NCBI GenBank assembly: GCA_013397075.1
Contig: VWZS01000312.1
Span: 1 to 64,000 of the forward strand
Length of the DNA stretch: 64,000 nt
Direction of reading: 5' to 3'
Source of the DNA: Rhabdornis inornatus
Taxonomy: Eukaryota; Chordata; Aves; Passeriformes; Rhabdornithidae
Below the pieces are notes generated by a model. The model worked only from the letters and a program-made list of their open reading frames with translations. It did no database searches and was not told the origin of the DNA. A program made the position numbers and the translations under genes. Shown piece after piece: positions 49,025 through 62,800 of the stretch (within the stretch, counting starts at the first letter, position 1; each line of letters starts with the position of its first letter).

Positions 49025-49187
49025 GAGCATGGGTACAAATTGAAAGAGGGGAAATTTAGGCTGAATATTAGAAAGATTTTTTTACTTTGGGAGTGGTAAG
49101 ACATTAGAACAGGTCACCCAGGGAGGTTGTAGATCTCCCATCTTTAAGGTCCGTTCCAACCTCTAAACATTCCATAATTCTATGACA
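49025..49187 (+). mobile_element. CR1 LINE 3' end with internal deletion
   Basis: Sense CR1 tail: 'aaattgaaagaggggaaatt' (49037-), 'ggctgaatattagaaagat' (49060-), 'aacaggtcacccagggagg' (49108-), 'gtagatctcccatc', then 'aaggtccgttccaacctc' (49147-) and a tail 'ccataattctatgac'. About 80 bp usually found between the last two blocks (the 'ggctggatggggctctgagc' part) is missing. Confidence 0.85.
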
Positions 49188-50689
49188 ATTCACATTCACT
49201 TAGACCCACTGATATATAAGCTATTATGGACAATCCTGTGACTACATTTATGTGATTTTGCTTTGTATTAAGTTGGTCTCCTGTTAATTTATCCCTACAC
49301 AGTGTTTCTGTTGTCAGATTTTATCCTTGAATAATCTTACGAATTAGGAAAACGCAAATAGTGAATTAAGCACAAGATTCTGTGGTTTGTCCAAATCCTC
49401 ATAGTAAGTGCTGGTTACAATCAGTGATGAGTTTCCTGGGGCTTATCTAATGTTCTTGTTATTGGAATACTTTTTCTGTAAAGGGAAAATAAGAACTTCC
49501 ATGTCTTTTATTTATTCCAGCCTTTTTTTGGATCCTACTCTGATGTAAAAAAAAATCTGTTTTTTCTTCAACTCATAAGAGCTATTATACTTTTGTTGTC
49601 CTTATAAGTTTTCTGGCTGAGATTAGGACAGATTGTTAACTCAAGAATGTTGTCTCTCTGTTTGCAGAGATACATTCACTCATGTCCTCCTAATTTGTCT
49701 TTATAAAAGTATCTTCTTCCAGACATCTTATCCTTTTCCTAATATTTTGCCTTTCCAAAGCATTCTAAAGAAGACAGCATTTGTTCAACCTTTCACCAAA
49801 GTCCTTACAATCTTTCTTCATATTTTTCAAGTCCATGTCCTTTCTCCTCTTGCAGACAGACTTAGCACAAGCCATTTGTCTCCTTTGACACTAATAATTT
49901 CTTTTAAATTAAAAAAACCCATGGTTGCAGTATGAAAAACAAGTTATTTGCATGAATGAATAGACCCCAAGAAACAATTTCACAGCTAAATAAGAAACAC
50001 TTAACTAGGATTTCAGTAGTTATGGCTTTCCTTTTACACAGCTCTATTTGTAAATAACAGGGCTAAGTAAAACGTACCAGTAGAGTTGGTCTCTCTCTAT
50101 CTCTTGCATGAATGGTTTGATGTCTGAGCCCTGCTACAGCAGATATTTCTCAAGAATGGAGTCCACTGAGACAGTATATAGGCTTCCTTTACTCTGCTAT
50201 TCCTTTACACAGCACATGCCTAGCTGCACTTGACACAGAGACCTGCAGGGCATGGCAGACTGCAGACACAGGTCTAGTAACCATTGGAGTACACACCCTT
50301 CACTGCAGTTTACCAACACAGGTCCACCTTCCATGTGTAGCTGCCGGCCTAGGAGAAGCTGTGGCTCTATTTTGAAGGAGATGTTTAAAATATTCGTGAT
50401 GGATGCTACCATCATGACAGGTGGCTCAAAGAATGTAAATATAACTGGAAACACAAAGAGTTTCATGGAATACATTGAATCCCTGATTTTATAGAGAAAG
50501 AAAGGTAAAAAAGAGTAATTGCTTTCTCCTGTTGCCAACAAAGATGTCAAGAAAAGATCTCTAAATATACAATGAAAAGAAAATATAGATTTTCTATTTT
50601 TGGCTGCAAGGAGTTTAAAAAACAACACATTGTTTTAATAAATAATTTTAAAATTATGGGGCACAAAGGTAAACTCAATTGAAGTGGTC
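49188..50689. other. AT-rich non-coding stretch between CR1 tails
   Basis: No element recognised. Overlapping frames at 50197-50628 (minus) and 50252-50494 (plus) cover a modestly GC-richer patch without a recognisable domain. Confidence 0.55.
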
Positions 50690-50845
50690 ATGACACCAAA
50701 ATTGGCAGTGTCCAAGAAGGGTTTGGACAACACTCTTAGGCACATGATGTCATTCTTGGGTTGTCCTGTGCAGGGAAAGCAGTTGGACTTTGATGATCCT
50801 TGTGACTTCCTTCCAGTTAAGCATATTTTGTGAATTTATGACTTC
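50690..50845 (+). mobile_element. CR1 LINE 3' end (second subfamily)
   Basis: Sense CR1 3' UTR: 'gtccaagaagggtttggaca' (50711-), 'cacatgatgtcattcttggg' (50741-), 'ttggactttgatgatccttg' (50783-), 'cttccttccagttaagcata' (50807-) and a decayed octamer tail. The wording matches the outer element of the nested pair at 10278-10905 rather than the subfamily at 8524-9437. Confidence 0.88.
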
Positions 50846-51879
50846 CAAAGTGAATTATACGACCAGTTGTATATAGGAAATAAATTTTCTGAGTTTATGT
50901 ACAATACACAGAGGTTTTCAAGACTCTTTAGGAAAGTCAAAATTTTGGTAAGGCTTGAGAATCCTAAAGGTATTAAGCCTACTGAATTTGAGTACTTCCT
51001 AACCATTCATGTGAGATGATTATGTATTTAATATCAGCATTTATTAAAGTCGGTGTCTTAATATATGCAGTTACAAAGATAAATTTCTTGCCCTTCCACT
51101 TTCTGGCATCCAATCATATTCTAAAACGGGTTGAATGTTTTGTTCTTTCCTTTATTTTAAAACATTATAAAGCTGACAACTGAATAGATGTTGTTCACTC
51201 ACAGTTTTTCAAAGACACGGGAGTTAACTCATGGATTTTCCTCATAAAAGGGATACATCACTATAGATTTGTGCGAAGTCAGCTTGTTTCACATTCAGAA
51301 TAACTAAATGAAATTGATAGCTTTAAAATAAACTTTACCATAATGCTTTTCTAGTTAAAAAAATGCTATTTATCATTATTAATATTGTAGACTTTTGAGG
51401 TCAATATTAAGATGTTGGAGGTAATCTAATTAAAAATTATTTTGCATAGCCTTCTTTGCAAATTGGCAGCACATTCCCTACTGTAAGGCCTGTTATTCTT
51501 TTATTGATTTAATAAAGTGGCATGCTTTATTTATATAACCCACTACCTGAATTTGTGCTCATCTGTAATGGTAATTTGAGGTTAATAGAACCTGTGTGTT
51601 AGTATTGGTTCAACTCAGCCAATTGCTATTACTCTTCTGAGGTAATAATTTATTCAGACAAGCAATACTCAGCTCTCCCACCTGAGGAGCTAAAGTACCT
51701 CTTCAGACATTGATCCAGGGAATTTTCAAATTCAGCCATCCTAATTTACAGGGCAATAAGAACAAATTAGAATTTGAAGGGCTGGCATTGCAAACTTTAG
51801 GAAGAGTATAATTTAGGCTGAAAAGAACCCCAGGTCTTGCTACAGAAGACACAATCAGATGTGTGGCATATTCTTGTGA
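50846..51879. other. AT-rich non-coding stretch
   Basis: No element recognised with confidence. The last ~240 bp could be an even more decayed upstream part of the old CR1 that begins near 51880. Confidence 0.5.
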
Positions 51880-52970
51880 GCACTGGAAAGGCAAAGCAAA
51901 GCTTGAGCTGTCACTAGCAAAATATGAAAGACAACAAGAATTTGCTCTGCAAGTTCAATCAGTTAAGATTGAAGAGAGACTGAAGAAAGGATAACTGTTG
52001 CACAACACAGGAAAAGAATGACAAAGGAATAGCATCAGGAAGTATAGTAATTACTGCCTCTTCTGTTTCAGTCCTCAGGAACAGATCAGCTGAGACTAAA
52101 TGACTGCTAGAAAGCTTGTAACTTCAAGTGCTGAGGAAACAAAAAATGCTTCCTTGTGGTCTTATTTTTAGATAAAATCGCAGAGTCAACAAATTACTTA
52201 TCTTGGCTTTTCTAAAGATTACAATGGAAATTCATGACAATCTGATAAACATGAAACAGAGAAAACTACAACAGTGTGGGTGGAAAACTGGTTAGAAAAG
52301 ATAATCTTGATGTGTTATTATCAATAACTTGTGGTTATAGTTGATGGATTTATTGATTGCTATTCCACATGACATAGAGGATGAAAGAGAATGTATACTA
52401 TTGAATTTACTAATAAAAAAGAAAATCTGGGACGGACTATAGGGGCACTAGAGGACAGGATCCAAGTTTTCAATAAGCCCAAATTTGTGAAAGATTTGAT
52501 TCAGAGAATAAATAAGGGGGAAAAACAAATGATGCTGTGCCTGTGCAGGAACAACTAACTACAGAAATACAAGAGAAGAATGGGGAGCAAAGTAGAATAA
52601 GAATAATGGTTTATAACAGATCACTAACTGAAGAACAGACAATAAATTCACATACTTACAAAAGAAGGTAAGTGCCATATTAGGATGTATTAATACCAGT
52701 TCCTACAACTCTGCTCAGTCTTGGCCATTGTACTTCAGAAAACGTGTAAGTCAGTGTGAGAAAGACTCAAAGAGACCAGTAATGTTAATCATAAGGTTTA
52801 AAAATATGATTGACCTAAGAAGAAAAGTTGAAATGATTAGGTCTGGCTTGCCTTTTGTTTAGACTTAGAATTACCTGGCAATTCATTGAAGAATTCTAAT
52901 CAAATGATGATAAATAGGCTTATATTGCAAGGTAGATGCCAATTTTATTTTAAATATTTTTATGGCAAGG
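51880..52970 (+). mobile_element. Ancient, heavily decayed CR1 (ORF2 linker through RT)
   Basis: Scattered words follow the order of a sense CR1 ORF2: 'atgaaagacaacaagaattt' (51924-), 'gtgggtggaaaactggttag' (52275-), 'gtgttattatcaataactt' (52312-), 'gaggatgaaagagaatgtat' (52377-), 'ctagaggacaggatccaag' (52448-), 'gtgccatattaggatgtatt' (52672-), 'ctctgctcagtcttggcca' (52710-) and 'gaagaaaagttgaaatgatt' (52819-). Divergence is far greater than in the other CR1 copies. It resembles old CR1 lineages shared among amniotes. No ORF survives. Confidence 0.65.
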
Positions 52971-55900
52971 AGCCTGAAACACTTTTTATACCTCCCTTGT
53001 GGATTACTTAATCATCAAAGCTTTGTTGTAGTTGAATTTGATTTCTTTTATTCTGGAAAAAAAAAATTATTTTTAAAATCCCTTCCAGATTATTTTTAAC
53101 TTTAGTGTAGTCCTAGAAATGTAGCTTGTTATTGAGAAGCTGGAGTCAGCAACAAAGAAGAGAATCATAACTGCTTGTATCGGGCCAAGATATCTTACCT
53201 GGGAGGTTGCCACATGAGATGATGAGTGGAGAAAAAAGGGGTGAAAATGTAAGAGTTGCAGTTTTAGTGAAAGTGGTAAGCAGCAATCAAAGAGCTTGGA
53301 GGGGTATCGGGAAAAGAGTCAGTGTAATATGTTTGCTACTCACAGCTCCTTGAGTTTGGTACTACTGACACGCAAATTATAGAAATCCCAACTACACTTA
53401 GAGGATACAAGACTAAAAATACTGAATTTACTGCTCATACAAATGACTGGGAAAAGAAATGGAAGTATGTAAGTGCATCAGCTTCATACTGTCGTGCACA
53501 AACTGAAGAAGGTAGGCAGAAGAACAGGGCAATAATTAATATGCTGTATAACTTTGTGTTAGTCCAACTGTCAGATTATCCTGAAAACTTTTAGATCATA
53601 GCATAAACCTGGATGTTTAAAACTGTTGATTTACATTTGCATCAGACAAAATAGTACAAAGAAACTTTAATTTTATTTTCAGACGTTGCTTATTAGACCT
53701 CAGTTTTGGGGGTTTTTTTATATCTAAATATCTAAGCATCTAAGCAATTTAGAAAGGCCTGAATTTTGTCTAAAAACCACAATTGATACTTCTCTTAGGT
53801 TTCAACTAGAGCAGGGCTCATAACATCTTCAGAACAATATGCATTTCAGCCTTGCCTAAAAAGAGCTGGATTTTATTCATTGCAGCTAGAGTACCTCTTG
53901 GGAGGAAATGCCATTTAGTAAAACAAACAAAAAAAAACAAAAAACCCCCCAAAAAAAACCCCCAAAAAAAAAAAAAAAAGAAAGAAGGCGAGGGTTTTTA
54001 CATGTCAGAAAAAGATGGTTTCACTTCCCTTTACCTCTCCCCTTTTTTATGCTAAGAGCTGGACAACTGTATTTGATGCAAGTGCCTGAAGGGTGATTCC
54101 AAGGGTGAACCTCAAATCACAGTGCAATTCTAACTGGGGAACATTACATTGCAGCTGTCAGGCATGACTATATTGTCAGATGTTCATTTAAGTGAAAAAA
54201 TAGTCTTGTTCTCTTCAGACTTGATCTATTGATCTCAATGGGCTTTATTCTTAATAAATATTTCTCTTTTTTTGAGTAGCACTGCACACAAAAAAAGGAA
54301 ATGGGGATGAAAGAAATTTGTTCCTCTTACAGTCACCCAAATTCCTGAGATATTCCTTGGGAAATTCCTTTTTCAAAATTTAAATGAGTGCCTGTAGTAC
54401 AGGACACAGAACTAGAAGGTTAGTTTTGTATGTTTTCCATAGCCTCATATTTCAAAAGTATTTTTAAATTATCCGAGAGATGATTTGGGGAAAAAAAAAA
54501 AATTGAAAGGCATAATATCAAACAGCTGTTAGGGAGAATAGTAGTCTTTATAAAATCAAGCAGACAATGTATCAATATAGAACACACTGAACTCTTCTTC
54601 CTCTGAAAAATAGGAGGTCAATTTTGTTTTAGAAATGGCAAATTAGAAAAATTCAAATCCTTGTTTTCTTTTAAGAGTCATTTTCTTTCACATATGTCTA
54701 ATAAACTTAGCCTGTATAAAGACAAGAGTCATAAATGTATTGTATTGAAATTTTCTTGTATGTGGGGGTTAGCCTCTGCTCCTGGACCTGATTAATGTGG
54801 CTGGGATATTTTTGTCTTTGACTTGGATGGTACATCTCTCTCTGTCAGATTCCCTTTTTGGAAATGAAGTTCCAGTTGCAATTGCATTTTCTTTTACATT
54901 CATCAGTAAAGATAATTGCAGCTTCTGTTACTAAATCAGTTGCCAAAGAGATCAAGTTGTCCTTATTCAGCTTCTTGGAGTTAAGAAAACATTATTTGTT
55001 ATTAACTCAATCTTGAACTCTTCTCTCTTATCCTCCACTGTGGGCAAACTGAATCATCTTTTATCATGGTACATTTTATGATACAAGCCATTAAATGGAA
55101 ATATGGCCTTTTTGCTTTGTAAATCTGTTAGAGCAAGCACGATATCATGATTCATGGACAATATTTTCTGATTTTGTGTGTGGAAAATAAGCAGTATCCC
55201 AATTTATCTGCCGATGTGATTAGTTTCTTCCTTGATTTTCTCAGTTAGACTTGTCTCATCACCTAGATTAAATTTAGGAGGTATTATGCACTAAATAAAT
55301 AAACAAACTCCTATAAAAGCTTAGATATATGTCTTTCATCTAAAATCTCTAGTATTTTGTTCCAACTGTATGAATACATGAATTTATCAATATATTTTAA
55401 TTTTAGTCTGCTCTTATTTAACATCTGTCATTGATTATTTCTCACAGAATTGAACACTAAAGCCAGAGGTATAGATTTTGCTGGTATAAGTTTGAGGAAA
55501 ACCCTGTGAAAAAATATTCATACAGAGAACATCAGAAGAAGTTTAACATTCAGGGGAAAGCAGGGTATAATTATGGAATCAATTAGGAGCAATTTGGAAA
55601 AACTGCCTCCAAATATACAATATTGTATTTTACTTATTTTGGAATTAGAGAAATTTGAATTCTCATCTGTTTATTTCTTACCATAACTATGAAATGGGGT
55701 GGTTTTCTGTTTTGGTAGAAAGATTTGACTAATATTTTACATATATGCACAGCAATCAAGGAAATTCCCTATCTCAAGTTCAAGAAATGAATGTTAAATA
55801 AAAACTATTTGGAAGGCAAGAGAATTTCCTGCTTTTTGTAGACAGAGCATGAAACATACTCTGCAAACCCTCCCTTCAGGTTAGTATACCATTTTTCCAT

Positions 55901-57954
55901 CAAAACGTTTAAATATTGAGCCAGATATGTTTTGTTCCAGAGATCTTTGTTTCAGTTAGTATTTACTGAAGCTTAAAAGAACTCCAAGAAAGACCATATG
56001 GATAGATCTGTTTCCTTATTTCCAAAAAGAAAAAAGAAAGCCCCATGCTGGCTTGCAACATGTCCCGCCTCAGGCTTTTAAATCCAGAGCGTCTGTCCCC
56101 TGCTCCTCATTCTCTCAGTGCTGTGTGGTTCCTCATATAAGCTAGGCCATTCTGCTTATTTCTCAGTTTCTCACTGTTTGATCTTTGACAATTACTGGAT
56201 CACAGCCTTTCCTTCTCTTCATCCATATTTTCATGGAAACACAACAAGAGTGAGTACAAAGGCATGAGAAAAAGACTCCTGCTTTTTGTCCTCATTTTCC
56301 AGTGAAACCTTTTAACATCATAACACTGGAAGAAAATGAAATTTCATCCCTGTAAGCCCACAAATTATCAGGATATCTGAAAGCAAAGGATGTAAAAATG
56401 AGGAGGGAAGGGCCTCTGTTCCCCTTCCTCACTATTAAGATACCTGCAGAATTGAAGATATCAATAATATTTGCATGTTTATTTGAGTTTTTTTCCTCAA
56501 AGTATGATCACAGAGGCAACTCCCTGGACAGAAGATATTATACGTGCAGCTATTTAATTTCTATGTATTAAATGAGAGGTCAGAGAAGGCGAATATTTTA
56601 AACAGGAAAACAGGAGTTCAACACATCTGCAGAAAAATGGCTACTAGACAGTTCTATTGACTTCCCAAGCAAAAGAGAAGATTACTATCTACAGGTGTAG
56701 AAAATAGTGGAACTCTTCTTTTTAGGACCCAGGAATCACCTGGTTCATTATCAGCACATCAAAAATACTGTTCAAACTACTGTGAGAAAGAAGATAGAAA
56801 GTCATTGCCCTTTACAGAAAACTGAAGCGTTGTTTGTTCATTGGAACAACATAATTGCTTTAAAAAGATGTAGTACTTTGGGGAAATATCAAAACCCTCT
56901 TAGAAAGGATGACACATAGAATACATTTCTTCCAATTAACACTAAACTAGCCCAAAGCACACCAGAAGTCAGTCTAAGAAGGTGGTGAAATACAAAGAAA
57001 AGCAATAAGGAAGGAAGAGACAAAACCTAAAAACTAAGAAACTAAGAGATTAAAATGCAAGGCAAGTTAAAAAAATCCAAACCACCACCACCACCAAAAT
57101 CCCAAACAATCAAAACGCCAAAAAATCCCAAAGAAAACCACAATGCAGATAAAAAAATTAAAAGATTAATTTCATCCTGCCAGCAAAAGATTGTTATTTT
57201 TTCTTTTAATGTGAATGAGAGAAAGTCCAGGAGTACTTGGTACTTTAATACAAGGAAAGGAAACATAAATGAAAGGGCAGCTTCTCGGTTCTGATATAAT
57301 CTGAAGGCTTGCAATGTGGTATTGTGCTTTAGGAAAGAATTCTTTAATATAAGCACCCAATATTAATCTGAAATTTAGTTGAAAGCCCCTTGTTGAGCAT
57401 CTATAATACCGTGCCCGTGGTATAATTTCAATAAATTTCTTAGTATTCTGACAAGCTTCTGTGATTTCTTGGATTACGACACTGAGTAGTTCAACCCATT
57501 ACCATATGCTTCACTTTTTATGTTTCAGACATGACAGTCTCTTCCCTCTCTTGAGAAATGGGTTAACTGCTTTTAGGTGCAATTTTATAATAAGTAAAAG
57601 CACTTATCTCACACCCAAATTCAGAAAAGCATTATCCCTCCATCAGAATTGGCTTCCTACAGATTGGCAGAGGTTAGAAAGCCTCATCCAGCGAACAGAA
57701 GACCGATTATTTAAAAACATATAAAAAACTTCTCCTTGTCTAGCTCTGTCTCATCTTATGTAGGTTGCCCTTTTATGTGCTTTGATCTTCTCTTCTGCTG
57801 TTGCTGAAGCACAGTTTTGTAGAGCTGTAGAGTTGCTAAGGAAACTTCCCAGTCTGACCATTAAGAGAATTTCACTGCTGGGACTGAAGCTCTTCCCAGA
57901 GGGCAAGTCCAGTGCCCCCCTTGACTCCACACACACCCCATTCTTACATGGTCA
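52971..57954. other. AT-rich non-coding stretch with low-complexity patches
   Basis: An A/C-only patch at 53921-53979 contains CCCCCC and long A runs. A short ACC run lies at 57080-57097. Frames crossing these (53852-54096, 57042-57294) are compositional. No gene or mobile element recognised. Confidence 0.6.
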
Positions 57955-58380
57955 GGCCAAGTTTCCTCACCAGGTTCGATCCCATATTTCCCAGGTCAGA
58001 GTCTCAAATGTCTCGCTCCATAAAGCAATTTATTCATGGTGCAGTAACACAGGAACAGCCACAGCTGGTGTCTCTGAGAAGGGACTCCCAACAAAGGAAC
58101 TCCCTGGCTTTCATAGCCTCAGTCTAACCACTCCCAAATCTTCTTCCTGTTAATTTTCACTCCTGCTGTGTCCTCAGTGTCCATTCATCTCGTTGGCACC
58201 ACCTTCTCTGTGCCCTTTGTTAAAAAAAGTGTTGGCAGGCTTGGGTGCCTCTTGTCTCTCTAGGCTTCCACTCGGAGCTCAACCTTCATCTCCATCTGCA
58301 TCTCAATCTGCAGTTTGGAAACCTGGCTACCTGCTCCAGATATACTCCCCAGCAGTGTTTTCTTGAATAAAAATCTCCCA
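57955..58380 (-). mobile_element. Possible LTR-like block, reverse orientation
   Basis: A GC-richer stretch in AT-rich surroundings with AATAAA on the minus strand (58029-58034 reads tttatt on plus) and LTR-like C-rich sequence on the presumed U3 side ('ggtgtctctgagaagggac' near 58069). No termini or target-site duplication identified. It could instead be unrelated unique sequence. Confidence 0.25.
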
Positions 58381-59651
58381 TGCTAGCCAACTGAAGGAAT
58401 CGATTATTAGGATAAAGCTGAAATGTATATTATGCCAGAATGGCAATATTACTTCTTAATAAATAACTTAATTATGACAGTTGAATCCCGAGCAAAAAAT
58501 TGGACAGGAAAATAGTTTCCTCATACATTCAAACCTCTACACTGAAAGTATTCTTTAAGTCAAGTGGTAGCAAACTCAGGTGGCTAGGAAATTAGTTTCC
58601 ATGACCACCAAGGAAGCATGGTGACACCCAGTCCTGACCACAAGAGAAAAACAAACAACAAAAATGATCAGGGTCTGTCCTGAGACTTTGGCCAGGACGA
58701 AGCATTTACATAGAAGACAAACCTCTTTTACAAGGCAAAGATACTAAAACGTTCCACCAAAAATTGTTCACTGGAGGAGACTGGATTAATGTCCCCAATA
58801 TTTATGAAACAATAATTTTTGAATTTCACACAAAGATATTCCAAAATATCTTCAATACAGAAAGGAACAATTTTATAGCAAAATCTGGATGAAATGAGAG
58901 GGACTTTTAACAGGAAAGGAATAAGTAAAATACCTTTCGCCAATTCAAGTATCACCGAAAATATGTTGCTTCCTTCTTGATTTAGGATGAGGTGAATTAT
59001 GGTAGCATTCCTTACACTTTTAGTCAATCCAGTTTTTTTAAAGGCAGTCACTCCATTACAGCTTCAGTTAAAAATAATTTTCAATGTCTCTGTTTTTCAG
59101 AATAAAATCAATGGCTTTGAAAATCAGCTTTCCCTTGTATCCTTTTCATATGTTTACTTAAGCTCCTTGAAAGACCTGAGCTAAAGCTGATTGCTTTTAG
59201 CTGCATTTTAAGACATAACTTCTAAAAGTATCTTTCATAAGTTATATGTGTTTTAATAGAAAATAAGTTCAAACTGTCATAACCAAACACAACAACAAAA
59301 TTGTTGTCCAACGTTGTCAATAATTTCAGTGATTTTTGGTTTTCACCAACATGTAACATCATTTTTTATAAGAAAAATACAAAAGAAAGGAAAAAAAGGT
59401 GGCAGAGAAAGGGCTCAATCTTTTTTCATGTAATTTGGGGTATGAATTCTTGGGTTAGTTTCAGATTCCATTTAAAACATTGTCTTTTTCTTTCCTTCTA
59501 AGACAGTGGTCACTAGAAGGATGTTGACATGACTGTAAACAGGTAAATCTGAACACTTTTATTTCAAATATAAACACTGTTATACCTTTATTAGTGTGAA
59601 GGTGACTGTTGGACCAACGCTTACAAATGACGTGTAAAGAGGCATCTTAAT
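58381..59651. other. AT-rich non-coding stretch
   Basis: No repeat family or gene recognised; the open frames near 58728-59184 show no domain. Confidence 0.6.
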
Positions 59652-59840
59652 CTACAGTGAGTGGGGGAACACCTTGGGGAGAGAAGAAAGAGACAGAGCA
59701 CACCAGGTTGGGCAGTGCCTGCACCCTCCCAGTGGCCTTGCCACCTCCCCCTGCAACAGGCAGAGCCTTCTCCCATGGGACGGCCACTTGGATGGCACAT
59801 GGGATGCGTGCTGCAGGCAGCCAGTGCCCCACTACCTGTG
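59652..59840 (+). mobile_element. GC-rich interspersed repeat, copy 2
   Basis: About 190 bp with sharp GC borders. It aligns by eye with 46173-46450: 'caccttggggagagaaga' against 'gaccttgggaaaggaagg', 'gcacaccaggttgggcagtg' against 'gcacaccagggtgggcac', then 'ggcagagccttctccca' against 'ggcagacggtgctctctc'. The short frames here come from low stop density. No LTR-like unit adjoins this copy. Confidence 0.5.
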
Positions 59841-62800
59841 GGTGTTACTTAACTAATCTCCAGTCTCATGCTTTATCTGTTTTACTCCTGGTATTGATTC
59901 CACACACATACTTCGCTGACTCTCAATTAATAATGTGCCATTACTAAATCAATAAACTGTTTCAGTTCTGATTTTGTTTCAACTAAGTAAATGGAGCAGT
60001 TTATCTCTCAGAACATTTAGTTGTTTAGCTTTGATTTGCCTTTTTTCTATTGTGTCCAGGAATTCCAATTAGAGATACCATTTGTCTAGACATTAAAAGA
60101 AGTAGTAAAACAAACGTTACCACTTTTCAAGTGTTTAAGAGTTTCAGGATTTCTTAAATTGCTTTGCAATTTCTAAAATGCTGCTTTATTAACAGTAATG
60201 TGATCAACAGATATAAAGAACAGAAAACTTTATTCCCTATGCTTATATAATGTTAGTCAGATTAACTATGCTTTACCTTACTTCCCACTTTTTAGCTGGG
60301 TTTATCAATATTTTAAGCGCATTAGAATTTTTTTTTCATAAACATTTTCACCACATTTTCTACATAAATTTTAAATTCTTTATTAATTCAATTGAAACTC
60401 AATAAGCACTTCAAAACTTAGCTTAACTTTAATGTTACATTTAGAACTTATCTCACGTTCATTTCCTTAAGTCTGCATTATCAATGATTATTCTAAGCTT
60501 TTTAATTGAGCAAATTATTTTAATCAAGAGACTAGACTACCCAAGACTTGATTATACATGTTTAAGAGTAAGCTGCATGACTGCAAGTTTATTCTACAGG
60601 AGATATTTTTGTTTAACAGAGTGGTGCTGGGGGAAAACATAATTTTACACATTTCCTTGGAGAACAAAATGTAGCCATGTCAAGGTATGCTACTGCATAA
60701 CATAATGTAATTTTCTATGTCTTTATCTGTGTGTTTGCACCAAGAAGCCTCAATCAAGACCCTTCCATTTTACTTGACATATTAAAACCACAGAGCTAAC
60801 ATAATGCCTACCTCCAGGACTCTGTCATTTCATTTCTCAGGTCTAAGCAGTCAACGTCTTTAAGAAACAATCATTTAAATCTATTATTTTGCATCATAAT
60901 TCAGAATTATATCAACCTACCACATATACATTTTTATTATTATCAGCGGATATGCCTTGAACTCCAAGAACAAATCAAGACTATTAAAACTAAGAAAATT
61001 TAATTACATGCAATAATAGTCAAACACTGTATTATTTATAATTCAATTATTGCTTCAAAAGCTTGAATTATAAGCATTCATCCACTAATCTGGACATCTT
61101 TCCTATAAATTACACATCACAGCATGCAACAGTTCATCTTCAATACACGTATCTTATCTTACACCTTCCTGTCTTGATTTTATGCCTATGAAATTATAAT
61201 GCTGGCACTGCCTCACCACTTCCTAGAAATGATGTAAGAAACAACTCTACACTCAGTTAGCATTTGGTTAATTCTTAGCCCTTTTTTCACATTGGTTTCC
61301 ATGAACAGCAATCAAAATTACCTATTTTTTATCAGCTTCCTCTTTATATTTTATTTCATAAGGATTTGTTATACCTGCCTCAAATCAAGAACAAGAATAC
61401 TCGGGTAGCAAAGCCAGAATTTCATCTTTGTCTGTATAAATTTTATCAGGTATTTGCTATACTAACACCACAGCTTCACATCCCACCACACTCCCTGTCC
61501 CAGCTCCAGATTTTCACATCCGCTTCACTATGCCTCAAATATACACACAGTTGCATAATAAAAATTATATGTATTCAATATTCTTGTCTTGTTTTTGCTC
61601 TACTAAAATGATTTTCACACTAAGACACTCATTCTGAAATTATCAGGGTGGGGTTGACCACACAGTTTAATCCAAATATTCAAAATCAGGAGAAGGAAAA
61701 AAAGATTATTATCTCCTTATCTCCTTATCTTATCTCCTCCACAGTGAATGTAGAGTTTTGTTGATGTACTCTAATCATGCTGTCTGGGGAATCAAGACTT
61801 AGACTTGAAAGACAGATGCTTCATGATCTATTTTTCACAGTTGAAGCAATAAAATTTTAAAAAACCAAAAAAGTCTCCATACTAACCACAGCCCCATCAA
61901 CCACAGTCATATTAAACAAAGATGTGAAAAAGAAAATCCTCCAGAATTGCAAAACAAAATATAATGGTTTTTTTTTTTTTAATTCCATGGAATTCAGTTT
62001 CTCACAGTCATTCTGGTAACATCTATTAAAAATTGCCTGAAAAAATCCCCACAGATGTATTAACTCTCATTCTTTAAGAAATTAAATTAATCTCCAAAAC
62101 AGTGTTTATCAAAATATGAACTGTACCTGTTTGACATATGGGAAGATCTTTTTTAATGTACTAGGGGAATGAGACTGTATGTGGACGGGAATTTGGCAGT
62201 GAGCCGTCCTTAACCAACCACATAATCTTACGTCTTTTGTCTGGATAAGGAAACAAAATACACTCTCTATCTTTTGTGCAGATTTGGAAGCAGAAGTTGT
62301 CCTTTCACACAGATCCTCCAAGAATATAAGGAGAGATCTCTGTAAATTTCATCTTGCACTCAGCAGAAAAAAAAACCCAGTTGTTATATTTTGCATTGTA
62401 ATTATTTTAATTGATAAATATTGTCTTTTCTCCCTGTTAACTAATCTATTAAAACTGTATATAATTTGTCTAACGTCCACAGGTCATATTTGATGGGATA
62501 TTCGATATTTGATGGGATGAAGAGATGTATGAGTCTTACTCACACCTGAGCTTTACAAGACAAAAGAAACAAAACAGCAACATAAGAAGATTGAGGAAGG
62601 AGCATCTAGTTTAAGAGATGAAAACAAGGAATGTGACTGCCTCCATGAACAAACAGTGCACACAGAAGCTCAGAAAGAGCTGAAAACTTCTCTATTGCAC
62701 CATGGATATCTCAGAACAACAGAAAATTTCCATTTCAACAGAAAACATGAAGCAAATGCATGTATGATTTTATTTACTTGACAATATTTAATATAATATT

